In this document: piece after piece, positions 34,077 through 43,369 of the stretch
Layout of the letters: each line of letters opens with the position of its first letter
Position numbering within the stretch: the stretch's first letter is position 1
NCBI GenBank assembly: GCA_964397255.1
Contig: CAYNHQ010000001.1
Coordinates: 62,001 to 126,000 of the forward strand
DNA: 64,000 bases
Direction of reading: 5' to 3'
From: CAYNHQ01 sp964397255
GTDB lineage: Bacteria; Bdellovibrionota_G; JALEGL01; DATDPG01
Notes under the pieces: model-generated
Database searches by the model: none
Told to the model about the DNA's origin: nothing
What the model saw: the letters and a program-made list of their open reading frames with translations, nothing else
Made by a program: the position numbers and the translations under genes

Positions 34077-34571
34077 ATGGAACATGGGGAAAGTGGTTTG
34101 CCGATCGCAACCGTTATCAATTTTCTTTTGCTGGCGGTCGGCCTTTTTTTGGCGAGCCAAAAATCGGTTCGAGATGCTATTTTTAGCCGACATGAAGGGA
34201 TCAAAAAAGCCGTAGATGAGGCCGAAGCTCTTCGAGCTTCTGTTGCGAAGATGGTAGAAGAGTATCGGGGCAAACTCGCTCATCTCGATCATGAAATCGC
34301 CCAAATTTTTGCCCAGGCTCGCGCCGATGGAGACCGAGAGCAAACCAAAATTCTCGCCCGCGCCGAAGAAGCCGCCGAACGGATTCGCGAAGATGCGGCG
34401 CTGCGGGCCGAAAAGGAATTAGAGCGGGCGCGAAAAGAATTGGAACGGGAAGTGGTGGAAGACGCGGCCCAGGCTGCGGCCGAAATTCTTCGACGCCGTG
34501 TAACGGAAGAAGATCACAAAAGGTTTACAAATGAATTTGTAGCGAAGTTGGAAGAGCATGGCGGAAGATAG
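34077..34571 (+). CDS. atpF: ATP synthase F0 subunit b
   Basis: The 164-residue protein has one N-terminal transmembrane helix (residues 9-26, IATVINFLLLAVGLFLA) and then a charged coiled coil to the end with Ala-rich heptads. This is the stator stalk linking F0 to delta. Its last 14 bp overlap atpH. Two different b-type genes in tandem imply a heterodimeric b/b' stalk. Confidence 0.88.
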   Translation: MEHGESGLPIATVINFLLLAVGLFLASQKSVRDAIFSRHEGIKKAVDEAEALRASVAKMVEEYRGKLAHLDHEIAQIFAQARADGDREQTKILARAEEAAERIREDAALRAEKELERARKELEREVVEDAAQAAAEILRRRVTEEDHKRFTNEFVAKLEEHGGR

Positions 34572-35100
34572 AGAACAGCTTGCGAGGCGGTACGCAAAAG
34601 CACTGATAGATGTGTTGGCTGAAACGCGCGGTGAAAAAGTCGCCGGAAGTTTCGGAAAAGAACTTGCTTCATTCACGGATTTGGCCATGGGTGCGGCAGG
34701 AAATTTTTTCTCCAATCCGATTTTCACCAAGGAAGAAAAACTTTCTGTTCTCGAAAAGATTCTCTCGGAAAAGAAGACCGATCCCTCGCTAATTCGATTT
34801 CTCAAACTCATCGTCACGCTCGGCCACATCTGGCTGCTCCCCGATATCGCGGAGCAATACGCGGCACAAGCCCGCGAACGACGGAATGAAGTATTGGCGC
34901 AAATTCGAACCGCTTTTCCTCTCTCGAAGACAGACGAAGAAAAGGTCGCGAAGGGATTGTCCAAAGCGACCGGCAAAGAGGTTCTGCTAAACGTCACCGT
35001 TGAAAAAGATTTGATCGGTGGCGTTGTGGCGGAAGTTGGAGGCGTCATCTACGACGCCACGATCAAAAACTATTTACAACGACTAGAGCAGGAGTTTTAA
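34558..35100 (+). CDS. atpH: ATP synthase F1 subunit delta
   Basis: The 180-residue protein has the delta/OSCP N-terminal helical bundle (QLARRYAKALIDVLAE) and the C-terminal signature GGVVAEVGGVIYDATIKNYLQRLE, typical of delta. It ties the b stalk to the top of the alpha3beta3 head. It overlaps atpF and is 2 bp before atpA. Confidence 0.92.
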   Translation: MAEDREQLARRYAKALIDVLAETRGEKVAGSFGKELASFTDLAMGAAGNFFSNPIFTKEEKLSVLEKILSEKKTDPSLIRFLKLIVTLGHIWLLPDIAEQYAAQARERRNEVLAQIRTAFPLSKTDEEKVAKGLSKATGKEVLLNVTVEKDLIGGVVAEVGGVIYDATIKNYLQRLEQEF

Positions 35101-35102
35101 CC

Positions 35103-36620
35103 ATGGCGATCCGAGCAGAAGAAATCACACAAATGATCCGCACGCAGGTGCGTGACTTCGACAAACGGATGGAGGTTTCCGAAACAGGAACCGTTCTCTC
35201 CGTGGGAGACGGAATCGCCCGAATCTTCGGTTTGGAAAATTGCATGGCGGGAGAGCTTTTAAGTTTTCCCCATGACGTGTTCGGCATCGCTCTCAATCTC
35301 GAAGAGAGCAACGTGGGCGTGGCCCTTTTCGGTGACGTCGTCCAAATTAAAGAGGGAGACGTCGTCAAACGAACGGGCCGAATTGCCGAGGTTCCTGTCG
35401 GACAGGCAATGGTGGGGCGTGTGGTCAATGCGCTAGGCCAGGCGGTGGATGGTCGCGGTGAAATCAAAACTTCTGATCGACGAAAAATCGAAGTCAAAGC
35501 TCCCGGCATCGTTCTTCGTAAGCCAGTCAAAGAGCCTCTTCAAACGGGACTCAAAGCCATTGACTCCATGGTGCCCATCGGCCGTGGACAAAGGGAGCTC
35601 ATCATCGGCGATCGTCAGACAGGAAAAACGGCTGTCGCGATCGACACGATCATCAATCAAAAAGGTCAGGACGTATTTTGCATCTATGTGGCAATCGGAC
35701 AAAAGCAATCCACTGTCGCCCAAGTGGTCGACAAACTTCAAAAGAGCGGGGCGATGGATTACACAACGATTGTTGTGGCGAGCGCTTCGGAATCTGCGCC
35801 GATGCAATTTATCGCTCCGTATTCAGGTGCCACGATCGGCGAATATTTTCGAGATAACGGCCAGCATGCCCTCATCATTTATGATGATCTTTCCAAACAC
35901 GCTGTCGCCTACCGCCAACTTTCTCTTCTTCTTCGCCGTCCCCCAGGGCGAGAAGCATATCCGGGAGATGTTTTTTATCTTCACTCTCGTCTTCTCGAAC
36001 GAGCGGCGAAGATGAGCGAGAAAGCGGGGGGAGGATCACTTACCGCTCTTCCGATTATTGAAACGCAGGCGGGCGATGTTTCGGCCTACATTCCGACGAA
36101 CGTCATTTCGATCACCGACGGCCAGATTTATCTCGAGGCCGATTTGTTTTATGCCGGTGTTCGTCCCGCGATCAACGTCGGCCTCTCGGTTTCGCGCGTG
36201 GGTGGATCGGCGCAGATCAAAGCCATGAAGCAGGTGGCCGGTACACTTCGTCTCGAACTCGCCCAATACCGTGAACTGGCCGCCTTCTCGCAGTTCGCCT
36301 CCGACCTCGATGCGGCGACACAAAAGCAGCTCGCCCGCGGAGAGCGCCTCGTCGAAATTTTAAAACAAGGACAGTACGTTCCCTATGCCGTTGAGAGGCA
36401 GGTAGTTGTGATTTACGCCGCGATCAATGGCTGGGTCGATGGTTATGAAACGTGGGCCCTCAAACAATATGAATTCGAACTCTTGGCGTTTCTTGAAAAA
36501 CAGCGCCCTGAAGTGTTGCGCCTGATTCGAGAGAAAAAAGAGATGAGCGACGAAGCAAAACGAACTCTCAACGCCGCGCTCGACGAATTCAAGGGAATCT
36601 TTAAACCAAAAGCTAAGTAA
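35103..36620 (+). CDS. atpA: ATP synthase F1 subunit alpha
   Basis: The 505-residue non-catalytic nucleotide-binding subunit. The P-loop is GDRQTGKTAVA; other blocks are VPIGRGQRELIIGDR, YSGATIGEYFRDNG, LLRRPPGREAYPGDVFY and the arginine-finger region SVSRVGGSAQ. The length is standard. The ribosome site is AGGAG seven bases before the ATG. Confidence 0.97.
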   Translation: MAIRAEEITQMIRTQVRDFDKRMEVSETGTVLSVGDGIARIFGLENCMAGELLSFPHDVFGIALNLEESNVGVALFGDVVQIKEGDVVKRTGRIAEVPVGQAMVGRVVNALGQAVDGRGEIKTSDRRKIEVKAPGIVLRKPVKEPLQTGLKAIDSMVPIGRGQRELIIGDRQTGKTAVAIDTIINQKGQDVFCIYVAIGQKQSTVAQVVDKLQKSGAMDYTTIVVASASESAPMQFIAPYSGATIGEYFRDNGQHALIIYDDLSKHAVAYRQLSLLLRRPPGREAYPGDVFYLHSRLLERAAKMSEKAGGGSLTALPIIETQAGDVSAYIPTNVISITDGQIYLEADLFYAGVRPAINVGLSVSRVGGSAQIKAMKQVAGTLRLELAQYRELAAFSQFASDLDAATQKQLARGERLVEILKQGQYVPYAVERQVVVIYAAINGWVDGYETWALKQYEFELLAFLEKQRPEVLRLIREKKEMSDEAKRTLNAALDEFKGIFKPKAK

Positions 36621-36624
36621 GACC

Positions 36625-37470
36625 GTGGCGAGTTTACGACATATCCGAAAGCGGATTAAAAGCGTCCAGTCGACGCAAAAAATCACGAAGGCCATGAAAA
36701 TGGTCGCCGCCGCCCGCCTTCGCCGGGCACAGACGCGCGTTTCGGAAGCGGCCCCCTACTCGAAAAAGATGGAAGAGCTTCTTTCCACGTTGGTGACGAG
36801 CGCTCCGGAAGGAATTCATCCTCTTTTGGTTGCCCGTCCGGTGGAGAAGCGGGCGATCGTTGTACTGAGTTCGGATCGGGGCCTTTGCGGTGCTTTCAAC
36901 GCGAGCATCATGCGAACTGTGGAGAAAGAAATTCGAGGTGACGTGAAGACCACAATGATTCCCCTTGGCAAGAAGGGAACGTCCTATCTTACGCGCAAAA
37001 AGTATGACATTGCACCCCTCGCGCCTACATTTTGGGCAGCCTTCTCCTATGAAAGAGCCTCAGAGTTCGCGGCAATGTTGGCGGAAAAATATATCGACGG
37101 GACGTTCGATCAAATCGACGTGGTTTACAACGAGTTCGTTTCCATTATCACGCAACGCCCGAAGGTGTTTACACTTCTTCCGATTCAGCCCCCCGCTGGA
37201 AAAGAGGACGAAGTGGATCGTCTCTACGAACCTGGTCGGGATCAGATCATATGGGCTCTGGTGCCCAGAGCAGTGGAAGTTCGCTTTTATCATGCCTGCC
37301 TCCATTCTTTGGCGAGCGAATATGGTGCGCGAATGACAGCGATGGATTCAGCCACGCGGAACTCGCGTGAAATGATCGATAAGCTGACGCTGGATATGAA
37401 CCGTGCGCGGCAGGCGATGATCACAAACGAATTGGTTGAAATTATCAGTGGTGCGGAATCATTGAAATAA
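36625..37470 (+). CDS. atpG: ATP synthase F1 subunit gamma
   Basis: The 281-residue central shaft. The N-terminal helix SLRHIRKRIKSVQSTQKITKAMKMV-like region and the C-terminal helix (SATRNSREMIDKLTLDMNRARQ) form the coiled-coil rotor; SSDRGLCGAFN is the conserved Rossmann part. The start is GTG at 36625. It is in normal order after atpA. Confidence 0.95.
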   Translation: MASLRHIRKRIKSVQSTQKITKAMKMVAAARLRRAQTRVSEAAPYSKKMEELLSTLVTSAPEGIHPLLVARPVEKRAIVVLSSDRGLCGAFNASIMRTVEKEIRGDVKTTMIPLGKKGTSYLTRKKYDIAPLAPTFWAAFSYERASEFAAMLAEKYIDGTFDQIDVVYNEFVSIITQRPKVFTLLPIQPPAGKEDEVDRLYEPGRDQIIWALVPRAVEVRFYHACLHSLASEYGARMTAMDSATRNSREMIDKLTLDMNRARQAMITNELVEIISGAESLK

Positions 37471-37482
37471 GAGGAGATGGGA

Positions 37483-38916
37483 ATGACGGCAAATGCGAAG
37501 TTTGAGAATGGAAAAGTAAAACAGGTCATCGGCGCGGTGGTGGATGTGGAATTCCCCAAAGGGGAAATGCCGCCGATTTATACGGCGCTCAGAGTTTCGA
37601 ATCCCGGCATTGACGATCGGGAATGGAATTTGGTTCTCGAAGTCGCACAACATATCGGCGAAAAATCCGTTCGCACCATTTCAATGGATTCTACGGAAGG
37701 TCTGGTTCGGGGAATGCCGGTTCACAATACGGGCGAACCCATTGCCGTTCCTGTCGGCAAGGAAACACTCGGCCGTATTATTAATGTCGTGGGTGAGCCG
37801 GTCGACGAAGGCGGTCCGGTCAAGGCTGCGACGAAATTTCCGATTCACCGACATCCTCCCACATACGAAGATCAGGAAACCACGGTTCAGGCGTTTGAAA
37901 CGGGGATCAAGGTCATCGATCTTTTGGCTCCTTACGCTCGAGGAGGGAAAATCGGCCTCTTCGGCGGCGCCGGCGTCGGTAAAACCGTTCTCATTATGGA
38001 ACTCATCAATAACGTCGCGACGAAGCACGGAGGTTATTCCGTTTTTGCGGGCGTGGGAGAGAGAACTCGCGAAGGAAATGATCTTTGGCTCGAAATGAAA
38101 GAGTCTGGCGTCATTGAAAAAGCGGCACTTGTTTACGGCCAAATGAATGAACCCCCCGGCGCGCGTGCACGCGTGGGCCTGACAGGACTCACCGTTGCCG
38201 AGTATTTCCGAGATGAAGAAGGGCAGGACGTTCTTCTCTTTATCGACAACATCTTTCGTTTCACGCAGGCAAACTCGGAAGTTTCGGCTCTTCTCGGCCG
38301 AATTCCTTCGGCTGTCGGTTATCAGCCGACGCTGTCCACCGACTTGGGTGAATTGCAGGAGAGAATCACAACGACAAAGAAGGGATCGATCACGTCCGTT
38401 CAGGCGATTTATGTTCCGGCGGATGATTTAACCGACCCTGCTCCGGCGACAACGTTTTCGCATTTGGATGCGACAACTGTTTTGTCTCGACAAATTGCCG
38501 AGCTTGGAATTTATCCGGCTGTCGATCCCCTGGATTCGACTTCGCGAATTCTCGATCCGCAGGTCGTGGGCCTGGAACATTACAATGTCGCTCGATCGGT
38601 TCAGCAGATCTTGCAAAGATACAAGGACCTCCAAGACATCATCGCGATTCTTGGAATGGACGAGCTATCGGAAGACGACAAGCAATTGGTGGGCCGCGCT
38701 CGAAGAATTCAAAAATTTCTTTCGCAGCCGTTTTTTGTGGCCGCGCAGTTCACAGGCATGGCGGGAAAATATGTGAAACTCGCCGATACGATTCGGGGTT
38801 TCAAAGAAATTGTAGATGGGAAGCATGACAAACTTCCAGAGCAGGCCTTTTATCTCGTTGGAACAATTGAAGAAGCGATCGAAAAGGCGGAGAAGCTGCA
38901 AAAGGCGGCTGCATAA
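37483..38916 (+). CDS. atpD: ATP synthase F1 subunit beta
   Basis: The 477-residue catalytic subunit. The P-loop is GGAGVGKTVLI, the catalytic Glu lies in GERTREG, and ALLGRIPSAVGYQPTL and PADDLTDPAPATTFSHLDATTVL are universal. I use the second ATG (37483), since GAGGAG directly abuts the first ATG at 37477 but is well spaced for this one. Confidence 0.97.
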   Translation: MTANAKFENGKVKQVIGAVVDVEFPKGEMPPIYTALRVSNPGIDDREWNLVLEVAQHIGEKSVRTISMDSTEGLVRGMPVHNTGEPIAVPVGKETLGRIINVVGEPVDEGGPVKAATKFPIHRHPPTYEDQETTVQAFETGIKVIDLLAPYARGGKIGLFGGAGVGKTVLIMELINNVATKHGGYSVFAGVGERTREGNDLWLEMKESGVIEKAALVYGQMNEPPGARARVGLTGLTVAEYFRDEEGQDVLLFIDNIFRFTQANSEVSALLGRIPSAVGYQPTLSTDLGELQERITTTKKGSITSVQAIYVPADDLTDPAPATTFSHLDATTVLSRQIAELGIYPAVDPLDSTSRILDPQVVGLEHYNVARSVQQILQRYKDLQDIIAILGMDELSEDDKQLVGRARRIQKFLSQPFFVAAQFTGMAGKYVKLADTIRGFKEIVDGKHDKLPEQAFYLVGTIEEAIEKAEKLQKAAA

Positions 38917-38919
38917 TTC

Positions 38920-39318
38920 ATGGCGGAACGATTGAAAGTCGAGATCGTCACACCCTCGCGCCGAGTTCTCGCACAGGAGGGGGATGAAATTGTTCTTCCG
39001 GCCTCCAAAGGCGAAGCGGGAATACTTCCAGAACATGCGCCGCTGGTTTCAATGCTTTCACCGGGTGTCGTTCGACTCCGAGACGGAAAAGTAGAAACAA
39101 AGCTGGCTGTTAAAGGAGGATTTTTTCAAGTCGAGGCGAACCGCGTCATGCTTTTGGCCGACGACGCCCGTGTTCCGACAGAAGTCGACAGAATGTTGGT
39201 GGAAAAAGAACTCGAGGCACTTGAATCAAAACTCATCGATCCGAATGTCGGGATCGGCGAGCGAGAGTCGCTTTTTATCCCCATCGCCTGGGCCCGCGCT
39301 CGCCTTCAAATCATTTAG
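38920..39318 (+). CDS. atpC: ATP synthase F1 subunit epsilon
   Basis: The 132-residue subunit has the N-terminal beta sandwich (KVEIVTPSRRVLAQEGDEIVLPA, GILPEHAPLVSMLSPG) and a short C-terminal helical part. It connects gamma with the c-ring and can inhibit hydrolysis. It is the last gene of the operon. A 9-bp bulged hairpin (39322-39350) lies just after the stop but lacks a U-run. Confidence 0.93.
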   Translation: MAERLKVEIVTPSRRVLAQEGDEIVLPASKGEAGILPEHAPLVSMLSPGVVRLRDGKVETKLAVKGGFFQVEANRVMLLADDARVPTEVDRMLVEKELEALESKLIDPNVGIGERESLFIPIAWARARLQII

Positions 39319-39402
39319 ATCCCCAAGCGGCCCCAGATGCCGCAGTTTGGGTGAAAGAGAGAATATAACCAATTAAAATTACACATATTTTATCTTGGCT
39401 CA

Positions 39403-39555
39403 ATGCCGGAAGAGCGAATAGTTCTTTTGGGTCACATTTCTTTAGCCGATTTCGGACGTGTATTGCGCTACTTTCCGACCCAACGACTGCTGATTCTTCG
39501 TAGTGATTTGAACAATGCTTACTACTACGCGACGAATAGCCTCTTAATAAAATAG
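39403..39555 (+). CDS. Possible 50-codon small ORF
   Basis: The gap between atpC and cutA holds an ATG-to-TAG frame of 50 codons (MPEERIVLLGHISLADFG...). There is no clear ribosome site and no known family. It may be spurious. Confidence 0.2.
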   Translation: MPEERIVLLGHISLADFGRVLRYFPTQRLLILRSDLNNAYYYATNSLLIK

Positions 39556-39589
39556 CGATTTTTTTCGCGAACGCTCGTCTTGTTTGCGT

Positions 39590-39904
39590 TTAACTTTTTA
39601 ATGAGCTCTCGATCCAGGAGAGGTAGGGAGCGGAGCCTTCGTCGATTTTGAGGGCGATAAACTCCGGGACTTCGTAGGGGTGAATTTTTCGAATGAGTTT
39701 TTCCAGGGCGGGCAATCGCCGGCGAGTGGTTTTTAAGATTAACAGGACTTCAGGGGCTTCCTCAACGGCGCCCTTCCAGTGATAGATCGAGTGAATCTTA
39801 GGAATGAGATTCGCACAAGCCGCCAATCTTTTTTTTACCGTCTCGCGCCCCAATTTTCTTGCGACAGCCATTTTGGGGGCTGTGATGAATACGACCCTTT
39901 CCAT
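39590..39904 (-). CDS. cutA: CutA1 divalent-ion tolerance protein
   Basis: The 104-residue protein shows the trimeric CutA fold: VFITAPKMAVARKLGRETVKKRLAACANL, IHSIYHWKG, EVLLILKTT and KIHPYEVPE. CutA proteins are linked to copper and other metal tolerance, with an unclear molecular role. I start at the ATG at 39904; a GTG five codons upstream is possible. Confidence 0.92.
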   Translation of the reverse strand: MERVVFITAPKMAVARKLGRETVKKRLAACANLIPKIHSIYHWKGAVEEAPEVLLILKTTRRRLPALEKLIRKIHPYEVPEFIALKIDEGSAPYLSWIESSLKS

Positions 39905-40105
39905 ATAAGCTTTTTTCACGACGATATATTAGATGAGTTCAAGTCGAGTGACATATTGATAGATATATATGTACGTAACTAAAGTTACTATTTTTGTATG
40001 TTTTATAATTTCAAGAGTAATTTGTTAGTAAGTATTTGATTTATAAAAGTTAAATGTAGTTGATAAATAGTAAACTTTATTAGACAATATCAGAGTAGGG
40101 TGGTT
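39905..40105. promoter_or_regulatory. A/T-rich divergent promoter region
   Basis: This 201-bp gap is strongly A/T-rich. It has a perfect inverted repeat GTAACT-AA-AGTTAC (39975-39988) followed by TATTTTTG, and a TATAAT at 40004-40009 pointing to the lipoprotein gene. No matching -35 is clear. Confidence 0.35.
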
Positions 40106-43100
40106 ATGAAAGCATTCACGGTGACTTCGTGGAAGCAGAGATTACTTCTTCTCTCTCTTATCGTATTCGCGCTTTCCGGTTGCAAGTTTCTTTCGTCGAG
40201 CAATTCGAAAACTCAGGTTCCGTCGCAAGAAGACCAGTCGCTTCCTCGCATTCCCTCCCTACATGACGCTGAGCCCGCACCTGCTCCAATCGTCTACCTC
40301 AATGGTTTGAAAATATTCGTTGGACCCGAAAGACCTTCACATCAAGTTCTGATTGTCGGCTCGGCGGGTGCGGCGATCGGCGGAGCGACCGTTCATATCC
40401 AAAACACACGAACATTGGCACAGGTCGACATTACAGCTCGATCGAACGGTTCGTTTACCACCCAAATCGCCGCGAAAGAGGGTGACGTTCTCAAAATGAC
40501 CCAATCCATGGGTTCACAGACCAGCGGACCCATCTATAAGAAGGTAATCTCCTCTCTGCCCGGATCACGGCAAGCCAATTCATTCCGATTCATAGTGAAA
40601 AACCCGATGGATACGAATCATTGGATTGCTGGATCGGACGGAGGACTGGCGCTCATTGATCCCGGCACCCTGAATTTGACGAATAGTCGAACCCGTGTCG
40701 AAGACGGTCTTCGAAACAATGAAGCAGTTGCAATCACTATCCGCCAAAATGATTTCCTTATTGGAAGCAACCACGGACTTTCTCGCTGTACTTTCACCGG
40801 AAGTTGCCAACCCTTCGGAAATGGTACGGTTCTCTCTTCGGTTTCGGTCAAAGCTATGGCGACTGATAAAAGGGGGAACACCTATCTTCTTCTCACGATA
40901 CCCGTTGATTTAAATGGTGGCTCCGGCTGGGTCTTGAAATTCAGAGACGACGGACGGGATGTCTCCATTCCAACGGTTCCCGCTTACTTTCCGTTCCGAG
41001 ACCTGATCGTCTCCCCATCAGGGGACGTATTAGTCCTTGGGGGCAATAATGGGGTGGTTTCAGGAATCTTCAACCTTTCAACGGGGACCGAAGTAGCTCA
41101 GTATCCAGAGCTCGCGAATGCCTGGACGTTCGATATAAACGGAAATCTTCTTTTGGCGGGCGCTAAAGAAGTGAACTATGTCGCAACAAACTGGTTTGCG
41201 ACAATTAATATCATCACAGGCCAAGTGATTTCTGAATCGAAACACATCCAGTTAAATAACACAGGTTCCATGGCACCTCGGGCGATGGATCTTGTGAATG
41301 AAAATAGGCAGGGCCTGAAAGTCGGCGTTACTTTTCCTTGCGCGGAATGGGTGGAAGGAGGCGATATCATTTCCAGTGGACCCACCTCCACGACCGGAGG
41401 GGAAGGAGGAGGCACCACTTTTGCGCTTTCAGACTGGGGAGCGGGTTCCGGCAGCCGATACTGTCGCTCGTACGCACTTGCCGTTTATCGATTTGAGACC
41501 GGAACGAACGGCTCGCTCGTTCCCCGACTCATTGCTTTCGTTGACATCGGACAAGAAGTCACGCTGGCAAAATTGATTGTTCTCCCGGATGATACCTTCG
41601 CCGCCCTGCTGGGAAATAAAGGGATCTATCGTGTCGATGTAGCTTCGGCGGAACCGCTCCCAATGAATGACGAGAATCTCCTGCCTCTACAAGGCACCTG
41701 GAACGGGAGCACGTCGAATTCCTATGTGACACATGTGGTGGAGTCTCATGTCTTAATTTCGGAGAATGTCACTGCCATCCGCAGGGAAGATTCGACAGGA
41801 CGCATCTGGGTAGCAGCCTCCACGGACCGAAATTCTTATACCACCTTAGATGGCACGGTCGCGTTTGCGCCTTTGTATGGTATTCAAGCTCTTTCACCGG
41901 ACCTCTCGAGTCTCGAGACCATTGTCGATCGCGAGATTCTTCAAAGCTACCTGCGCCAAACAAGCAGAGCAACTGACGCACAACTCATCGCCTTCGCTGA
42001 TCTTCAGTTCGAACTCGATGACGCAGGATGGACTTATCTTGGTACAAACGAGTTCACGAGAGCTTCCGAATGGAACAAAAACGTTTGCATCGATGAACCC
42101 AATGCGCCTTGCCCGGCCATAGATCAGCTTTACAATTATGGATTCCTTTGGGCGATTCATCATGGCTCAAATGGAAGTGTGGATATTCAAAAAAAATCAC
42201 AAGTTTCTCGCAGGGGAATCTATTCAGTGGCCCGTCAACTCGGGACTGAAAATGTTCTGGCGGATATGGGTCTTTTTTGGCAAGGATCCTGGATGAGCAA
42301 TGTGAGTTCGATTTACGTCCGAAGGCACCCACTTGTGTTTGAACCTCTGGGGAATGTCTTTTACGCGGACGAAGGATATGTCTACGACCCCAATGGGGGA
42401 GAAGATGTCTTTGAACACGCACTTCATTACAGTTCCTTATTATCAACAAACCCGACCGCCACTCGAGTGATTCGTGGCCAGGCGCACTCCATGGAACGCG
42501 ATTCGTCAACAGGCGAAATCTGGGTCGGAACGACCAATGGGGTGGAAACAACGAAAGGCCGGTTTGCACTCGAAGGGGAGGATGTACTTGCGATTCACTC
42601 CACAAAGTTTGGCACGTATGTGGGTACGGCGTCGGGGCATCTTCACCTTTGCCCCCAGCCAAGCCAAGTTCAGTGCACGGCTGTTGATCTTTTTGGAGGA
42701 TGCTTGCCGATGGAACAGATGTCATGCGACACCCTCGATCTTCCTTTTAATAATGTCGGCCGGATCCAATCGATTTATAACGACTCGAATTCCTGCCGCC
42801 TCTTTTTGGGAACTTCGACCGGCCTTTATGTTTTCTCAAACTGCTTGCAGTCCGATGTGGGAGTAAGCGCTTACACTACCCCCCACGAAATCATCGCTAA
42901 CATTCTTGGCCTATCTGGGACCCTGGTGATCCAAAATGGTGGGGATTCATTTACGGTGAGTGGAAATGGGGCGCTCTCGATGGGAAATCAGTTTGAAGAA
43001 GGCGCGAGGTATGATGTTCAGATCGTTTCCCAACCCCAAAATCAAGAATGCCGCGTCACGTATGGTACCGGCATCGTCGGAAAAACTGACGTTCGTGATA

Positions 43101-43369
43101 TTCGAATCGATTGTTTCGATTTAGACAATTTGACGCTTTCAGTGTCTGGCCTCGTAGGATCATTCATCGTCGGGAATAATCTAAACAGCGAACAAATAAT
43201 AATCACGGCCGATGGTACATATCAATTTGCGACACCATTTCCAATCGATGCAAACGTCTACATTCAAGGAATTTCTTTCTCGACTAGCCAAAATTACACA
43301 GTGGTTCTCAATCCAAGCACTGGCCCGATGGTCCTTCGAAAATATCAATATACGTTTAGCTCTCCTTAA
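40106..43369 (+). CDS. Large lipoprotein with beta-propeller-like repeats
   Basis: The 1087-residue protein starts at the ATG at 40106 with a lipoprotein signal (LIVFALSGC, lipobox LSGC). Residues 60-140 look like a carboxypeptidase-regulatory/Ig-like module (GAAIGGATVHIQNTRT). Much of the rest carries two-component-regulator-propeller-type strands (WIAGSDGGLALIDPGTLNL, EIWVGTTNGVETTKG, LFLGTSTGLYVFSN). Two related C-terminal beta domains start near residue 930, with Cys pairs and a LVIQNGGDSFTVSGNGALSM pattern known from other surface lipoproteins. It is probably displayed on the outer membrane. Its stop overlaps the stop of the convergent regulator gene. Confidence 0.75.
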   Translation: MKAFTVTSWKQRLLLLSLIVFALSGCKFLSSSNSKTQVPSQEDQSLPRIPSLHDAEPAPAPIVYLNGLKIFVGPERPSHQVLIVGSAGAAIGGATVHIQNTRTLAQVDITARSNGSFTTQIAAKEGDVLKMTQSMGSQTSGPIYKKVISSLPGSRQANSFRFIVKNPMDTNHWIAGSDGGLALIDPGTLNLTNSRTRVEDGLRNNEAVAITIRQNDFLIGSNHGLSRCTFTGSCQPFGNGTVLSSVSVKAMATDKRGNTYLLLTIPVDLNGGSGWVLKFRDDGRDVSIPTVPAYFPFRDLIVSPSGDVLVLGGNNGVVSGIFNLSTGTEVAQYPELANAWTFDINGNLLLAGAKEVNYVATNWFATINIITGQVISESKHIQLNNTGSMAPRAMDLVNENRQGLKVGVTFPCAEWVEGGDIISSGPTSTTGGEGGGTTFALSDWGAGSGSRYCRSYALAVYRFETGTNGSLVPRLIAFVDIGQEVTLAKLIVLPDDTFAALLGNKGIYRVDVASAEPLPMNDENLLPLQGTWNGSTSNSYVTHVVESHVLISENVTAIRREDSTGRIWVAASTDRNSYTTLDGTVAFAPLYGIQALSPDLSSLETIVDREILQSYLRQTSRATDAQLIAFADLQFELDDAGWTYLGTNEFTRASEWNKNVCIDEPNAPCPAIDQLYNYGFLWAIHHGSNGSVDIQKKSQVSRRGIYSVARQLGTENVLADMGLFWQGSWMSNVSSIYVRRHPLVFEPLGNVFYADEGYVYDPNGGEDVFEHALHYSSLLSTNPTATRVIRGQAHSMERDSSTGEIWVGTTNGVETTKGRFALEGEDVLAIHSTKFGTYVGTASGHLHLCPQPSQVQCTAVDLFGGCLPMEQMSCDTLDLPFNNVGRIQSIYNDSNSCRLFLGTSTGLYVFSNCLQSDVGVSAYTTPHEIIANILGLSGTLVIQNGGDSFTVSGNGALSMGNQFEEGARYDVQIVSQPQNQECRVTYGTGIVGKTDVRDIRIDCFDLDNLTLSVSGLVGSFIVGNNLNSEQIIITADGTYQFATPFPIDANVYIQGISFSTSQNYTVVLNPSTGPMVLRKYQYTFSSP

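Noticed and set aside
39322..39350. Bulged hairpin after atpC as terminator
   Set aside because: Stem has a 3-nt bulge and no U-run follows; kept only as a remark.
42054..42725. 223-codon minus-strand frame
   Set aside because: Antisense to the large propeller lipoprotein; low-complexity Arg/Pro/His composition typical of shadows.
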